A stretch of DNA of 64,000 nucleotides from positions 124,001 through 188,000 of the forward strand of contig CAJWBH010000003.1 of the NCBI GenBank assembly GCA_913019975.1. Reading direction: 5' to 3'. Every line of letters starts with the position of its first letter. Within the stretch, counting starts at the first letter, position 1. The stretch is from Thalassolituus maritimus. GTDB lineage: Bacteria; Pseudomonadota; Gammaproteobacteria; Pseudomonadales; Oceanobacteraceae. The translations under genes and the position numbers were made by a program. Below are positions 43,396-53,568 of this stretch, one piece after another. A model generated the notes under the pieces. The model was not told the origin of the DNA. It saw only the letters and a program-made list of their open reading frames with translations, and did no database searches.

Positions 43396-45507
43396 ATGAC
43401 CGATCAGAACGCTCGCAAAATACTAGTTACCAGTGCCCTGCCCTACGCAAACGGCTCCATTCACCTTGGCCACCTGCTGGAATACATTCAGACAGACATC
43501 TGGGTCCGCTTCCAGAAAGCGCGCGGACACATGTGTACCTATGTCTGTGCGGATGACGCCCACGGCACAGCCATCATGCTGCGTGCTGAGAAAGAAGGCA
43601 TCAGCCCTGAAGAGCAGATTGCCCGCGTTAAAGCCGAGCACGAAACCGATTTTGCCGACTTCCAGATCGCGTTCGATAATTTTCACAGCACTCATAGTGA
43701 AGAAAACCGGGAACTGTCTGCGACTATCTACAAAGCATGCCGCGACAAAGGCCATATCGCTACCCGCAACATCAAACAGCTTTATGATCCCGTTAAAGAG
43801 CTGTTTCTGGCAGATCGCTACATCAAGGGTAACTGCCCTAAGTGCGATGCCGAAGATCAATATGGCGACAACTGTGAGGTGTGCGGCGCGACTTACACCC
43901 CAGCCGAACTGAAGAAGCCATACTCTGTTATCTCAGGTGCTACCCCAGTAGAAAAAGAGTCCGAGCACTTCTTCTTTAAACTGCCGGATTTTCAGGACTT
44001 TCTGAAAGAATGGACACGTTCTGGCACCTTACAGGACGAAGTCGCTAACAAGCTGTCAGAGTGGCTGGACTCGGGGCTGCAGGAATGGGATATCTCCCGT
44101 GATGCACCTTACTTTGGTTTTGAGATTCCAGATGCACCAGGCAAGTACTTTTATGTCTGGCTTGATGCCCCAATCGGCTATATGGCGAGCTTCAAAAACC
44201 TGTGTGATCGCCGCGAGGATCTGAGCTTCGATGATTACTGGAAGCCGGATTCCGATGCCGAGGTTTATCACTTTATCGGTAAAGACATCATTAACTTCCA
44301 CGCGCTGTTCTGGCCATCCATGCTGTCAGCTGCAGACTTCCGTACCCCAACCGCCGTCAACGCTCACGGATTTGTGACTGTTAATGGTGCCAAGATGTCT
44401 AAGTCACGTGGCACCTTTATCAAGGCACGTACGTACCTTAACCACCTGAATCCAACGTATCTGCGCTACTACTTTGCCGCTAAGCTGGGTAGCAGCGTCG
44501 ATGACTTCGATCTCAACCTCGAAGACTTCGTCCAGCGCGTTAATTCCGACCTGGTGAACAAGCTGATCAACATTGCCAGCCGCACCGCGAACTTCATCAA
44601 GAAGTCCGGTGGCGTACTCAGTGAGAACTGTGCTGAGGAAGCCATGGTGAATGACTTCATTAACGCCGGCGACCAGATCGCAGAATTGTATGAGAAGCGC
44701 GAATTCAGCCGCGCCATGAAAGAAATCATGACACTCGCTGATCGTGCCAACGAATACATTCAGGCAAAAGCGCCATGGGCCATGTCGAAAGAAGAAGGCC
44801 GCGAACAGGAAGTACTGGAAGTCTGCTCTGTTGCGGTGAACCTTTTCCGTCAGCTGATGACCTACCTTTCACCAGTGCTGCCTGAACTTGCTGATAAAAC
44901 CGCAGCCTTCCTCAACCTTGAATCACTGGGTTGGGAAGATCGCCGCAGCATCCTGACTGGCCATGCGATTAATAAGTTCAAGCCTATGCTGGCTCGAGCT
45001 GAAATGGACAAGGTCACCGCCATTCTCGAAGAAACAAAAACCGAACTCGAAAAAGAGAACGGTGGCGCAGCGGCTGCAAAAAATCAGAAAGCCGACAAAA
45101 AAGCAGATAAGAAAGCTGAAAAGAAGGCCAAGAACAAAGGGCCAGAGCTCAGAGAAGATGGCAATGAAGTAATCGCTGACACTATCGAATTCCCGGACTT
45201 TGCCAAGGTCGATCTGCGAATCGCCCGAATTATCAAAGCCGACCACGTTGATGGTGCAGACAAACTTCTGCAGCTGACTCTGGATATTGGCAATGGCGAA
45301 ACCAGGAACGTATTCTCAGGTATTAAAGCGGCCTATAAGCCAGAAGACCTGGAAGGCAAACTGACTGTAATGGTCGCGAACCTGGCTCCGCGTAAAATGA
45401 AGTTTGGTCTGTCAGAAGGCATGGTGCTTGCCGCCGGCCCTGGCGGCAGCGAAATCTACCTACTTGAACCGCACGACGGCGCCCAACCGGGCATGAGGGT
45501 AATGTAA
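43396..45507 (+). CDS. metG: Methionyl-tRNA synthetase
   Basis: MetG charges tRNA-Met and tRNA-fMet. The 703-residue protein has HLGH (residues 23-26), a zinc knuckle CPKC...CEVC (about 146-162), and KMSKS (about 333-337). The anticodon domain follows, then a Lys/Ala-rich linker, and a C-terminal tRNA-binding OB domain starting near [14 protein letters not shown], as in the dimeric long form. All active-site motifs are intact. Its stop overlaps the next ATG by one base (TAATG). Confidence 0.98.
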   Translation: MTDQNARKILVTSALPYANGSIHLGHLLEYIQTDIWVRFQKARGHMCTYVCADDAHGTAIMLRAEKEGISPEEQIARVKAEHETDFADFQIAFDNFHSTHSEENRELSATIYKACRDKGHIATRNIKQLYDPVKELFLADRYIKGNCPKCDAEDQYGDNCEVCGATYTPAELKKPYSVISGATPVEKESEHFFFKLPDFQDFLKEWTRSGTLQDEVANKLSEWLDSGLQEWDISRDAPYFGFEIPDAPGKYFYVWLDAPIGYMASFKNLCDRREDLSFDDYWKPDSDAEVYHFIGKDIINFHALFWPSMLSAADFRTPTAVNAHGFVTVNGAKMSKSRGTFIKARTYLNHLNPTYLRYYFAAKLGSSVDDFDLNLEDFVQRVNSDLVNKLINIASRTANFIKKSGGVLSENCAEEAMVNDFINAGDQIAELYEKREFSRAMKEIMTLADRANEYIQAKAPWAMSKEEGREQEVLEVCSVAVNLFRQLMTYLSPVLPELADKTAAFLNLESLGWEDRRSILTGHAINKFKPMLARAEMDKVTAILEETKTELEKENGGAAAAKNQKADKKADKKAEKKAKNKGPELREDGNEVIADTIEFPDFAKVDLRIARIIKADHVDGADKLLQLTLDIGNGETRNVFSGIKAAYKPEDLEGKLTVMVANLAPRKMKFGLSEGMVLAAGPGGSEIYLLEPHDGAQPGMRVM

Positions 45508-46328
45508 TGAAAGCATTAATCACGGTATTGTCGGCCATGCTGCTGACCTTAGGTGTAGTGAGTGAAGCTCACGCGAAACGGTTTGGTAGCGGCGGCTTTG
45601 GGAAAAGCTTCCCTACGCAGCAACGCAGCGCGCCGGCAAAGCAGTCAGACAAAACCTCAGGTAACACTCAGGCTGCCCCTTCCAAAGGCGGTATGATGGG
45701 TGGAATGATGGGCGGCCTGCTGGCCGGTGGCCTGTTCGCTTACCTGCTGGGCAGCGGCGCATTCGAAGGCATTCAGATTATGGACATCCTTCTGCTGGGT
45801 CTTGCTGCGTTCGTCATCATTCGCCTTCTGCGTGGAGCCGGGCAAGCTCAGCAGCGCCAGGCAGCCGCCGCGGCGCACGGTCCGGCAACTCATCAGAGCT
45901 TTCAGTCAGCGAACGAGACTGCGAGTGCAACCGTGGCTCCTGATCAACCTATGTCGTTGCCTGCTGACTTTGATGCAGAAGCCTTCACACAAGGCGCACT
46001 GGAGCACTATCACCTTGTTCAACAAGCCTGGAACGACGGCAACCTCGACCTGATTCGTGAGTATGTTAGCCCTGAGCTGTACGATGCACTGGCCGCTCAA
46101 CGCAACCGTCTGATGGTTCCGCCAAAGACGGAAATTCTGGACCTTAACGCAGAAATTGTGCGCGCTGATGAGACGCCAACCCACCGCGAAATCAGTGTTC
46201 TGTTCCGTGGCCGCTGCAAAGATGATCTGGAAAAATCTGAAGATGGTATCTTCGATGTATGGCATCTTGAACGCGACCTCCGTGACGACAATGCGCCCTG
46301 GTTGGTTGTCGGTATTGAAGCTGAGTAA
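45507..46328 (+). CDS. TIM44-like domain secreted/membrane protein
   Basis: The 273-residue product has a signal peptide ([23 protein letters not shown]) and a Gly/Ser-rich segment with KGGMMGGMMGGLLAGGLFAY. One or two membrane helices follow (about 72-105), then a C-terminal TIM44 (NTF2-like) domain (about 150-270) containing YHLVQQAWNDGNLDLIREYV. Bacterial TIM44-like proteins of this type are widespread but uncharacterised. It is translationally coupled to metG and ends in a strong terminator. Confidence 0.85.
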   Translation: MKALITVLSAMLLTLGVVSEAHAKRFGSGGFGKSFPTQQRSAPAKQSDKTSGNTQAAPSKGGMMGGMMGGLLAGGLFAYLLGSGAFEGIQIMDILLLGLAAFVIIRLLRGAGQAQQRQAAAAAHGPATHQSFQSANETASATVAPDQPMSLPADFDAEAFTQGALEHYHLVQQAWNDGNLDLIREYVSPELYDALAAQRNRLMVPPKTEILDLNAEIVRADETPTHREISVLFRGRCKDDLEKSEDGIFDVWHLERDLRDDNAPWLVVGIEAE

Positions 46329-46345
46329 TGCTTAGCTTCTCGCTT

Positions 46346-46374
46346 AAAAACGCCGGTTCGTCCGGCGTTTTTTT
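46346..46374 (+). terminator. Rho-independent terminator of the metG operon
   Basis: The stem CGCCGG/CCGGCG, with A5 before and T7 after and a short TTCG-T loop, is a strong terminator 18 bases after the TIM44-like stop. Confidence 0.92.
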
Positions 46375-46483
46375 ATACCACCAGAAAAGTCTGAACGCTG
46401 ATTGCACACGCGAAAACGCCAGGCTGAAGCGCAGGAGATGACATTGCGTAGGACGATAAATAGAGAGAAAAGGAATGAGGAAG

Positions 46484-46512
46484 AAAAAATAAGCCCGGTG
46501 GAACCGGGCTTA
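46484..46512 (-). terminator. Strong terminator on the minus strand
   Basis: On the minus strand a 10-bp stem TAAGCCCGGT/ACCGGGCTTA with a three-base loop is followed by T6. It lies 150 bases past the PAP2 stop. Confidence 0.85.
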
Positions 46513-46662
46513 AAAGTGGAGATAAAGATCCCTATGTCAGAACCTTTGTACTGATATTAGTCTGTAATACAAACGTTATACAGGTGTAATATAGCCAGAT
46601 CAGTAACAATTCGCGCCAGTTCTTAAAAATGGCGGAATCAAATTCTTAATCTATTACGGCTT

Positions 46663-47331
46663 TCAAATCGCTGGCTTGCTCTGTCTAAGAATCCACCAAC
46701 CACACAGACGGAATGTGAAATAACAGACGTACCCAGCAAAGAGTGTATCACTCAGAAAGTGCCCCCCCTGAATGATACGTGTCGCACTTAAAACGACACC
46801 GGTAACCAGCCCGGCCCAGAACCACTTGCGACTGCTGAACAGCCAACCGAGCGTCATAAACCAGAAGCCCATGGCAGCGTGGCCACTGACAAATGAATTA
46901 CACCCTTTACTGCAGGTCTCGTTAATAACAAAAGCTGGTGTAAAGGTTTTGTGCCCATCAAACTGCTCGACGTTCTTGGGGCGAGCGCGATCGAAGCCTT
47001 CCTTAAAGACACTATGAACCAGGATACCTGGCCCCGCGAGCAAGGTGACCAGCAAAAAAGTAAGTAATTTGCGATTTGCCTTATCTGGACCAAAGGAAAA
47101 GAATCCGGCAATCACAGAAAACAGCAGCACAGGTACCAGGAAATAAGGAATATAGCGGAAAATGCCATAAATCGAGTCTGCCACGGCGCTATCACTGCCC
47201 CACCACTCGCCAGAAGCCGGGTCATAGAACCAGCTACTGACCGCCAGATCGATTTGCGGAAACACGACAAACAGGATGGCGAGAAGAACAAAGCTGATCC
47301 AGTCAGCATGTACTTTTAAAATATTTAGCAT
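46663..47331 (-). CDS. PAP2-family membrane phosphatase
   Basis: The 222-residue inner-membrane protein has about six hydrophobic segments and the three acid-phosphatase motifs: KEGFDRARP (C1), SFVSGHAAM (C2) and RIIQGGHFLSD (C3) with catalytic His and Asp. It has the look of LpxE/LpxT-like lipid phosphatases that act on undecaprenyl pyrophosphate or lipid A phosphates; the exact substrate is undetermined. It lies four bases after the DUF454 gene, in an operon with it and the GlxA-like regulator. Confidence 0.88.
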   Translation of the reverse strand: MLNILKVHADWISFVLLAILFVVFPQIDLAVSSWFYDPASGEWWGSDSAVADSIYGIFRYIPYFLVPVLLFSVIAGFFSFGPDKANRKLLTFLLVTLLAGPGILVHSVFKEGFDRARPKNVEQFDGHKTFTPAFVINETCSKGCNSFVSGHAAMGFWFMTLGWLFSSRKWFWAGLVTGVVLSATRIIQGGHFLSDTLFAGYVCYFTFRLCGWWILRQSKPAI

Positions 47332-47335
47332 GGTA

Positions 47336-47773
47336 TTAACTCTTTTCGCTTGAAGCTTCTGGCACTACTTTCAGCGTTGGCAGCCGCAGAATATAAACCG
47401 TGACCCCCAACCCAATGGCCGGAAGAAGATAGTGCAACATAGGGCGCTCCAGAATAACAAAGGCGGTGAGCAGGAGCATGCTCCACATCAGCAACAAAGT
47501 GTATACCTTGGCTTTCAGTGGCATCCCCTTCCCATCCAGATAGTAAATGAGGTAACGCCCAAGTCTTGGGTGCTCAACCAGCCACTGATAAAACCGTGGA
47601 GAGGTACGCACAAAGCACGCAGCAGATAATAAGAGAAAGGGCGTTGTCGGAAGTACTGGCAGAAATATTCCGGCAAACCCAAGAGCGACACTCAGCCAGC
47701 CCACAGCCAACACCAGATGCCTGACGACAGGGTTGCGGATCACTTTTCTACGGGGTGTATGTTCACTGCTCAT
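47336..47773 (-). CDS. DUF454 (YbaN-like) membrane protein
   Basis: The 145-residue protein has three hydrophobic segments and the DUF454 signature LGFAGIFLPVLPTTPFLLLS, followed by ACFVRTSPRFYQWLVEHPRL. The family has no known function. It sits between a GlxA-type regulator (six bases upstream) and the PAP2 phosphatase (four bases downstream), so the three are almost surely one transcript. Confidence 0.9.
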   Translation of the reverse strand: MSSEHTPRRKVIRNPVVRHLVLAVGWLSVALGFAGIFLPVLPTTPFLLLSAACFVRTSPRFYQWLVEHPRLGRYLIYYLDGKGMPLKAKVYTLLLMWSMLLLTAFVILERPMLHYLLPAIGLGVTVYILRLPTLKVVPEASSEKS

Positions 47774-47779
47774 CAGTGG

Positions 47780-48760
47780 TTACAACCTACGGCTGAAACG
47801 GCGTCGATATTCGGTTGGCGTAAGACCCGTTTTAGAACGAAACAGACGCCGGAAGGAGCTGCCATCTTCGTAGCCCACTTCGTTCATTACGACATCAACC
47901 GTTCGCTCGGTTTCTTCCAGAAGTTTTCGTGCCGCCTCGATGCGCACTGTCTGAATATAGGCGTTAGGAGACATCGCCAAAGCGCTGTTGAAACGCCGGA
48001 TAAGTGTTCGCTTGGACATACCAAACTGAGCCGCCAGCTCTTCGACAAGTACCTTTTCGGCGTAGTGGGTATCCAACCATTCCTGGATTTCGCTGATGCG
48101 GTCATCCTTGTGAGGCTTAGCGAGACGCATCAGCGAATAAGAAAGCTGACTATCGCGGCGGTAATCAAACACAAAAGCTTTTGCCGTCTGCATTGCCACT
48201 TCGTGATTTACGAAACGCTCAATCAGGTGCAACGTGAGGTCGAACCAGGCAAGCCCGCCCCCTGCACAGTAAATATCGCCATCCCGGGTAATTAACTGAT
48301 CTGCCGCCAGTTCAACACTGGGATAGCGTTCTGCAAAGGTATCCCGATACCCCCAGTGCGTGGTTGCTTTGCGACCATTGAGCACACCAGATTCGGCCAG
48401 CAGAAAGTTTCCGGTGCAGTTACCACAGATCGTCCAACCCTTCGTATCTGCTTTGCGCAGAAGCTCCGTCAGTGCCTGCTCTTTCTTCAGTACGTCATTG
48501 ATATGAACAGCAATGGTAGGAACGATCAGAATATCTGTGTGATCGATTTCAGCAAAACTCATATGCGCCGAGATCTCGATGCCATTCACACAACGGACTG
48601 GCTGACCGTCCTCGGAGGCAATTCTTACGCTGAAATAACGCTCATGGGGTTCGCCCTGAATAACATTCCACAGCACGCCACTAGATACCAGAAGGTCTGC
48701 AACACCTGCGATAGCAGATGACATGGCACCCGGAAAGGCTGTTATAACAACGTTATGCAT
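47780..48760 (-). CDS. GlxA-family transcriptional regulator (DJ-1/PfpI plus AraC)
   Basis: The 326-residue protein combines an amidotransferase-like DJ-1/PfpI domain (about 1-190, with GWTICGNCTGNFLLAESGVL around the nucleophile elbow) with a C-terminal AraC helix-turn-helix pair. The latter includes LAAQFGMSKRTLIRRFNSAL and VGYEDGSSFRRLFRSKTGLT. Such regulators sense small amides, amino-acid derivatives or quaternary amines. It leads the operon with DUF454 and PAP2 genes, which may be its targets. Confidence 0.92.
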   Translation of the reverse strand: MHNVVITAFPGAMSSAIAGVADLLVSSGVLWNVIQGEPHERYFSVRIASEDGQPVRCVNGIEISAHMSFAEIDHTDILIVPTIAVHINDVLKKEQALTELLRKADTKGWTICGNCTGNFLLAESGVLNGRKATTHWGYRDTFAERYPSVELAADQLITRDGDIYCAGGGLAWFDLTLHLIERFVNHEVAMQTAKAFVFDYRRDSQLSYSLMRLAKPHKDDRISEIQEWLDTHYAEKVLVEELAAQFGMSKRTLIRRFNSALAMSPNAYIQTVRIEAARKLLEETERTVDVVMNEVGYEDGSSFRRLFRSKTGLTPTEYRRRFSRRL

Positions 48761-48819
48761 ATGACACGTTCCACACTAAGAGAGCTTATATTGCCTCCCT
48801 CAGCACGGATTAACAAGTG

Positions 48820-50322
48820 TCAGCCGCCGGGCTTACGGTAGGACTTTTTGAGTTGCTTGCGCGCTTTATCACGCTTAATCCGACGTTTATTGTCGGTGCG
48901 CTCTACGGCCTGGGCACGGCGCTTACTTGAATGTCGTACTTCTTTCTTCTTCTCAGAGAACGGGTTATCACCCTGGCGGAATTCGAAGCGAATCGGCGTA
49001 CCTGAAATATTGAGTACACGGCGGAACGTATTGGCAAGGTAACGTCGGTAATCTTCCGGAAGCTCATTCACCATAGTGCCATGCACGATAATACGCGGCG
49101 GGTTTGAGCCACCCTGGTGAGCGTATCTCAGTTTCGGGCGACGCCCTCTGATGATCGGTGGCTGGTGCGCCGCGATCGCATCTTCAAGAATACGGGTCAG
49201 CATGTTGGTCTGCCATTTCGCCATGGCCGACTCATAAGCCTGATCAACGGACTCGTACAAATGGCCCACGCCTGTTCCGTGCAAGGCTGAGATAAAGTGC
49301 ATATCGGCAAAGGTCAGGAAGTCGAAACGACGATCAATCTCGTCTTTTACACGCTGCTTGTCGTCTGCATCCATGCCATCCCATTTATTGATGGCGATGA
49401 CCAGAGCGCGGCCTGAGTTCAGTACAAAACTCAGCATGTGCAGATCCTGCTCGACAATGCCCGTGCGTGCATCCAGTACGAGTATGCAGACGTTACAGTC
49501 CTGAATGGCCTGCAGGGTTTTAATAATCGAGAACTTTTCAGCAGCTTCGGAGATATTCTTACGGCGACGGACACCCGCTGTATCGATCAGAGTATATTCC
49601 TGACCATGGCGTTCGTAGGGAATATAAATACTGTCTCGGGTCGTGCCGGCTTCGTCATAGACGACCACCCGCTCCTCGCCAAGAAAGCGATTCACAAGTG
49701 TGGATTTACCAACATTCGGACGCCCGACTACGGCGATCTTAATACCTTTAATATCAAGCTCTTCGTGATGAACTTCTTCTTCACCCTCTTCGTAGTAGTA
49801 ACCGGTCTCTTCCTGCTCGACTTTTTCTTCTTCGATTAATTCGTCCATGACGTAATCAATCAGCGCCGAAATGCCACGGTTATGTGCCGCAGCGATAGGC
49901 AGGGGTTCCCCCATACCCAGCTCGAAGAACTCACCCAGAACGATGTCGGGGTTTTTACCGTCGATTTTATTAGCAATCAGATAGGCTGCTTTGCCATTGC
50001 GACGCAGGTGATCTGCAATCATGCGATCGCCAGCAGTGATACCTGCGCCGACGTCGACCAGAAAGAATACGATGTCCGCTTCCTGAATAGCCTGAAAACT
50101 CTGGCCCGCCATTGCGGAATCGATCCCTTCTTCCTGTCCACTGATACCGCCGGTATCAATCACAATAAAAGGATGATCACCCACTTTCCCTTCACCGTAT
50201 TTACGGTCACGGGTAAGACCTGCGATTTCAGCCACCAGCGCGTCACGGCTTTTGGTCAACCGGTTGAAGAGCGTCGATTTACCAACATTCGGGCGTCCGA
50301 CGAGAGCGATAACAGGTACCAT
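48820..50322 (-). CDS. der: Ribosome biogenesis GTPase Der (EngA)
   Basis: Der has two tandem GTPase domains and is required for 50S assembly. The 500-residue protein begins [16 protein letters not shown] (first G1), has a second G1 GRPNVGKS near residue 200, DTGGI and DTAGVRR switch motifs, NKID/NKWD specificity motifs, and a C-terminal KH-like domain. The region between the G domains (about 165-190) is very acidic, and the C-terminal tail is Lys/Arg-rich. It is the last gene of the long trmJ...der block, 33 bases after bamB. Confidence 0.97.
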   Translation of the reverse strand: MVPVIALVGRPNVGKSTLFNRLTKSRDALVAEIAGLTRDRKYGEGKVGDHPFIVIDTGGISGQEEGIDSAMAGQSFQAIQEADIVFFLVDVGAGITAGDRMIADHLRRNGKAAYLIANKIDGKNPDIVLGEFFELGMGEPLPIAAAHNRGISALIDYVMDELIEEEKVEQEETGYYYEEGEEEVHHEELDIKGIKIAVVGRPNVGKSTLVNRFLGEERVVVYDEAGTTRDSIYIPYERHGQEYTLIDTAGVRRRKNISEAAEKFSIIKTLQAIQDCNVCILVLDARTGIVEQDLHMLSFVLNSGRALVIAINKWDGMDADDKQRVKDEIDRRFDFLTFADMHFISALHGTGVGHLYESVDQAYESAMAKWQTNMLTRILEDAIAAHQPPIIRGRRPKLRYAHQGGSNPPRIIVHGTMVNELPEDYRRYLANTFRRVLNISGTPIRFEFRQGDNPFSEKKKEVRHSSKRRAQAVERTDNKRRIKRDKARKQLKKSYRKPGG

Positions 50323-50355
50323 GTCAGGAAACCTCAGATAAGAAAGTGGATGGCA

Positions 50356-51558
50356 TTAACGCAGTTCGATCAGCGCCAGATCGCCGGCATTGGTATACAC
50401 CAGAAGGCCTTCGTCTGTGTCCAGCATATTGCTGCGGATACCAAAATCGCGGCCACGGGAGAGGCGCCAGTTAGTTGCCTCAGGCTGGTGCGGATAATTT
50501 ATATGCAGAGGTCGCGGGCGAAGCATGATACGCCCTTCGATACCGCCATCAACCTGGCTGATGAAGTGAACGTAACCTTCTTCATCGCCAACGGCCAGAT
50601 AGGTCCCGGTAGCTGTTACCTGGCCAAGGCCACGTCCCATCAGTTCAGTCTGCAACCAGGCCTTAGCGCCCGTCATCATGTCATACGACTGGATACTGTC
50701 ATCGTCGAGCGTCAGATAAACGCTGCCGAGTGCCAGTTCAGGGCTGGTGTAGGTTGAGCCTTCTTCCTGCCAGATGGTCTCCCCCATCTCGCTGACCGCT
50801 GCCACGTTGCCGTGGTACGCAGCCGCAAAAATAATGCGCCCGTCAGACACCGGAGACCCATCAACATCGACCAGACGCTCAAGTTCAGAACGACCATCAG
50901 GTACACCGAGACGAATATCCCAGCGCGGAATACCAAGTACTTTATCGAGCGCGACCAGCTTGCCCGTCGCATATCCGGTAATCACCAGACGATCTGTAAT
51001 TAACGGCGTACCTGTGCCCCGTACCGAAAGAACCGGCATACCCGCTTCGTAGGACCAGGCCTGAGCGCCATTATCACGCTCAAGCGCCGTAACGCGCCCA
51101 TCAACCGTCTGGATAAATACCCGCTGATCGTCGGCAGCCGCCTGCGCCACAGCTTCACTTGGCAGCATAGCGCGCCACTGCTCTGACCCATCTTCTGCTG
51201 ACAGAGCAACCAGAGTGCCTTCCCGCAGGCTGACAAATAACTGATTATCACTGAAAGAGACACCACCAAGAATTGGCTGTTCCAGGTCTTTCGTCCAGAG
51301 TCGGTCACCCGACGCCAGCTCAACTGCCGTTACCGTGCCACCGGTGTCCGCTGCGTACACGGTATCACCATCAACCGCTGCTTTGAGACGGGTGTAAGTA
51401 ACCCCCGGCCCTTCACCAAGATTGATACGCCAGACAACATCCGGCTTTGCTTCGCCAGACACATCAGGCAATACCCGATCATTGGTGGATGCACAGGCCG
51501 CCAGAGCCGCCGCACATGCAGTGATTAAAAGAGACTTAAACCAGTGGCGCAAATGCAT
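50356..51558 (-). CDS. bamB: Outer membrane assembly lipoprotein BamB
   Basis: BamB is a beta-propeller lipoprotein of the BAM complex that inserts outer-membrane proteins. The 400-residue product has a signal peptide with lipobox LAAC (Cys22) and repeated PQQ-like blades with W motifs such as GDRLWTKDLEQPILGGVSF, DGSEQWRAMLPSE, and LALIELR at the C-terminus. It overlaps yfgM by one base (TGATG) and precedes der, the conserved order. Confidence 0.96.
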   Translation of the reverse strand: MHLRHWFKSLLITACAAALAACASTNDRVLPDVSGEAKPDVVWRINLGEGPGVTYTRLKAAVDGDTVYAADTGGTVTAVELASGDRLWTKDLEQPILGGVSFSDNQLFVSLREGTLVALSAEDGSEQWRAMLPSEAVAQAAADDQRVFIQTVDGRVTALERDNGAQAWSYEAGMPVLSVRGTGTPLITDRLVITGYATGKLVALDKVLGIPRWDIRLGVPDGRSELERLVDVDGSPVSDGRIIFAAAYHGNVAAVSEMGETIWQEEGSTYTSPELALGSVYLTLDDDSIQSYDMMTGAKAWLQTELMGRGLGQVTATGTYLAVGDEEGYVHFISQVDGGIEGRIMLRPRPLHINYPHQPEATNWRLSRGRDFGIRSNMLDTDEGLLVYTNAGDLALIELR

Positions 51559-52223
51559 CAGGCGTCCTCAGAGGAAGTAGTATCCGGTGTATTCAGGCTA
51601 TCTATTTTGCGCTGCAGAATGCTGTTGTTCTGTCCCAACGCCTGTGCAGCATCCATAGCTCGCAGATAGGCATCACGCGCATTGGCCAGCTCGCCCTTAC
51701 GGAACAGAGCGTCACCGCGCGCTTCTTCAATTTGTGGAGCAAAGGCTGGATCAGCTTTCTCTGGCAATGCTGCCAGAGCTTCATCCGCTTTACCCTGCTG
51801 TGTCAGCACAGCCGCCAGACGCGCTTGCGCGGCCAGCTTAACCGGCTCTGCATCGGCGTCGTTTACCAGCGCCTGAAGCTCAGCAGCCGCTGCTTCATAG
51901 TCACCATTTTCTGCGGCAATACGTGCAATAAAGAGACTGCCGAAATCAGAGTATGCAGTATCACTGAAGTCTGTTTTCAGTTGTTCAGCAAGACGCTGCA
52001 TATCGGCAGTTGCGTCGCTGTTTTCCTGAGCTGCCAGTTCAACCAGCTGAGTGTATACCGCAGAGGCCGCTTCACCGGTCGCCTGCTTGCTGTCCTGCCA
52101 GTAGTTCCAACCAACCACACCAGCGATAGCAACAGCAACCGTTGATACCAGACTGGTGCCGTTTTCTGACCACCACTTTTTGATGATCTCTGCCTGTTCT
52201 TCATCCGTTCTTAAATCGGTCAT
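51558..52223 (-). CDS. yfgM: YfgM-type ancillary SecYEG translocon subunit
   Basis: The 221-residue protein has a cytoplasmic N-terminus starting MTDLRTDEEQAEIIKKWWSE, one membrane anchor (about residues 22-43), and a periplasmic TPR-like domain. It matches YfgM, a partner of PpiD and SecYEG. It keeps the KKWWxENG signature just before the membrane helix. It lies between hisS and bamB. Confidence 0.93.
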   Translation of the reverse strand: MTDLRTDEEQAEIIKKWWSENGTSLVSTVAVAIAGVVGWNYWQDSKQATGEAASAVYTQLVELAAQENSDATADMQRLAEQLKTDFSDTAYSDFGSLFIARIAAENGDYEAAAAELQALVNDADAEPVKLAAQARLAAVLTQQGKADEALAALPEKADPAFAPQIEEARGDALFRKGELANARDAYLRAMDAAQALGQNNSILQRKIDSLNTPDTTSSEDA

Positions 52224-52261
52224 TATCTCGTCTCCGACAAGCTATTTTTATTGTCTGTTAA

Positions 52262-53542
52262 TCAGCTCAGGTTATCTGTCAGCCACTGACCCAGTTCACT
52301 CTGGGCAATGGTTTGTTGTCCTGCTTCACCGCGAAGGTCTTTCACCGTCACCTGCTTTTCAGCGATCTCGGTTTCACCCAACAGCAGCGCAAACAATGCA
52401 CCGCTCTTGTCTGCTTTCTTCATCTGACTCTTGAAGCTGCCACCGCCGCAGTGGGTCTGTACCCGCAACCATGGCTGCTCAGCACGCAGGCTGTCTGCCA
52501 GCATCAGTGACGCAAGACTCGCACCTTCACCGACACCGCATACGTACAGATCCACAGTCTGCATCACTTCAGCAGGAATCACTTCGAGCGTTTCCAGCAT
52601 CAATATCAGACGTTCAACACCCATGGCAAAACCCACCGCAGGTGTTGGCTTACCGCCCAGCTGCTCGACCAGCCCGTCGTAACGACCACCGGCACAGACA
52701 GTTCCCTGTGCACCCAGCTTATCCGTTACCCATTCAAAGACGGTTTTGCAGTAGTAATCCAGACCACGCACCAGGCGTTGGTTGATTTCGTACTTTACAC
52801 CAGCGGCGTCGAGTACCGCACGCAGGGCGTCAAAATCCGAGCGGCTCTCATCGTCCAGATAGTCATGTAACTCTGGCGCATCAGCCAAGAGAGCCTGGGT
52901 CTCCGGGTTTTTACTATCGAGCACTCGCAGAGGGTTAGTCTCAAGACGACGCTGGCTGTCTTCATCCAGCTGGTCTTTACGCGCGCTGAGGTAATCAACC
53001 AGTGCATCGCGATAACGCGCACGCGCATCATTGCTACCCAGTGTGTTCAGTTGCAGCGTTACCGAGTCAGCAAGACCCAGCTGCTCCCACAGACGCGCAG
53101 TCATCAGAATCAGTTCGGCGTCGATATCCGGTGTCGCAATTCCATAGGTCTCAACACCAATCTGATAAAACTGGCGATAGCGGCCTTTTTGTGGACGCTC
53201 ATGGCGGAACATGGGGCCTGTGTACCACAAGCGTTGCGTCTGATTGTACAGAAGACCGTGCTCTTCACACGCACGCACACAACTGGCCGTGCCTTCCGGA
53301 CGCAGCGTCAGACTGTCGCCGTTACGGTCTTCAAAGGTGTACATTTCTTTTTCAACGATATCGGTCACTTCACCGATAGAACGCTTGAACAGCGCCGTCT
53401 GCTCCAGCACCGGCATACGAATTTCGTCGTATCCATAACCAGCCAGTACATCTTTTACCGTGCCTTCAAGATACTGCCAGACCGGGCTCTGTGTTGGCAG
53501 TATGTCGTTCATACCGCGGATTGCCTGAATTTTCTTTGCCAT
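52262..53542 (-). CDS. hisS: Histidyl-tRNA synthetase
   Basis: This class II synthetase has 426 residues. It begins [20 protein letters not shown] and has motif 2 [23 protein letters not shown], the histidine-specific [32 protein letters not shown] (motif 3 region), and a C-terminal anticodon domain. The length matches E. coli HisS. It is 26 bases downstream of ispG, in the usual order. Confidence 0.98.
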   Translation of the reverse strand: MAKKIQAIRGMNDILPTQSPVWQYLEGTVKDVLAGYGYDEIRMPVLEQTALFKRSIGEVTDIVEKEMYTFEDRNGDSLTLRPEGTASCVRACEEHGLLYNQTQRLWYTGPMFRHERPQKGRYRQFYQIGVETYGIATPDIDAELILMTARLWEQLGLADSVTLQLNTLGSNDARARYRDALVDYLSARKDQLDEDSQRRLETNPLRVLDSKNPETQALLADAPELHDYLDDESRSDFDALRAVLDAAGVKYEINQRLVRGLDYYCKTVFEWVTDKLGAQGTVCAGGRYDGLVEQLGGKPTPAVGFAMGVERLILMLETLEVIPAEVMQTVDLYVCGVGEGASLASLMLADSLRAEQPWLRVQTHCGGGSFKSQMKKADKSGALFALLLGETEIAEKQVTVKDLRGEAGQQTIAQSELGQWLTDNLS

Positions 53543-53568
53543 GTTTAACTCTTTTTTGCCTGTTCCAG

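Larger units (their letters stand above)
46329..46662. other. Intergenic region with two terminators
   Basis: This 334-base stretch holds the terminator of the metG operon near its left end and a strong minus-strand terminator at 46484-46512. The 150 bases between the latter and the PAP2 stop are AT-rich, have no ORF with a ribosome binding site, and could encode a short minus-strand RNA or simply a long 3' end. Confidence 0.6.

Noticed and set aside
49882-50757. Plus-strand ORF of 291 codons across der and bamB
   Set aside because: It is antisense to two well-conserved genes and to their intergenic junction, with no ribosome binding site or recognisable product.
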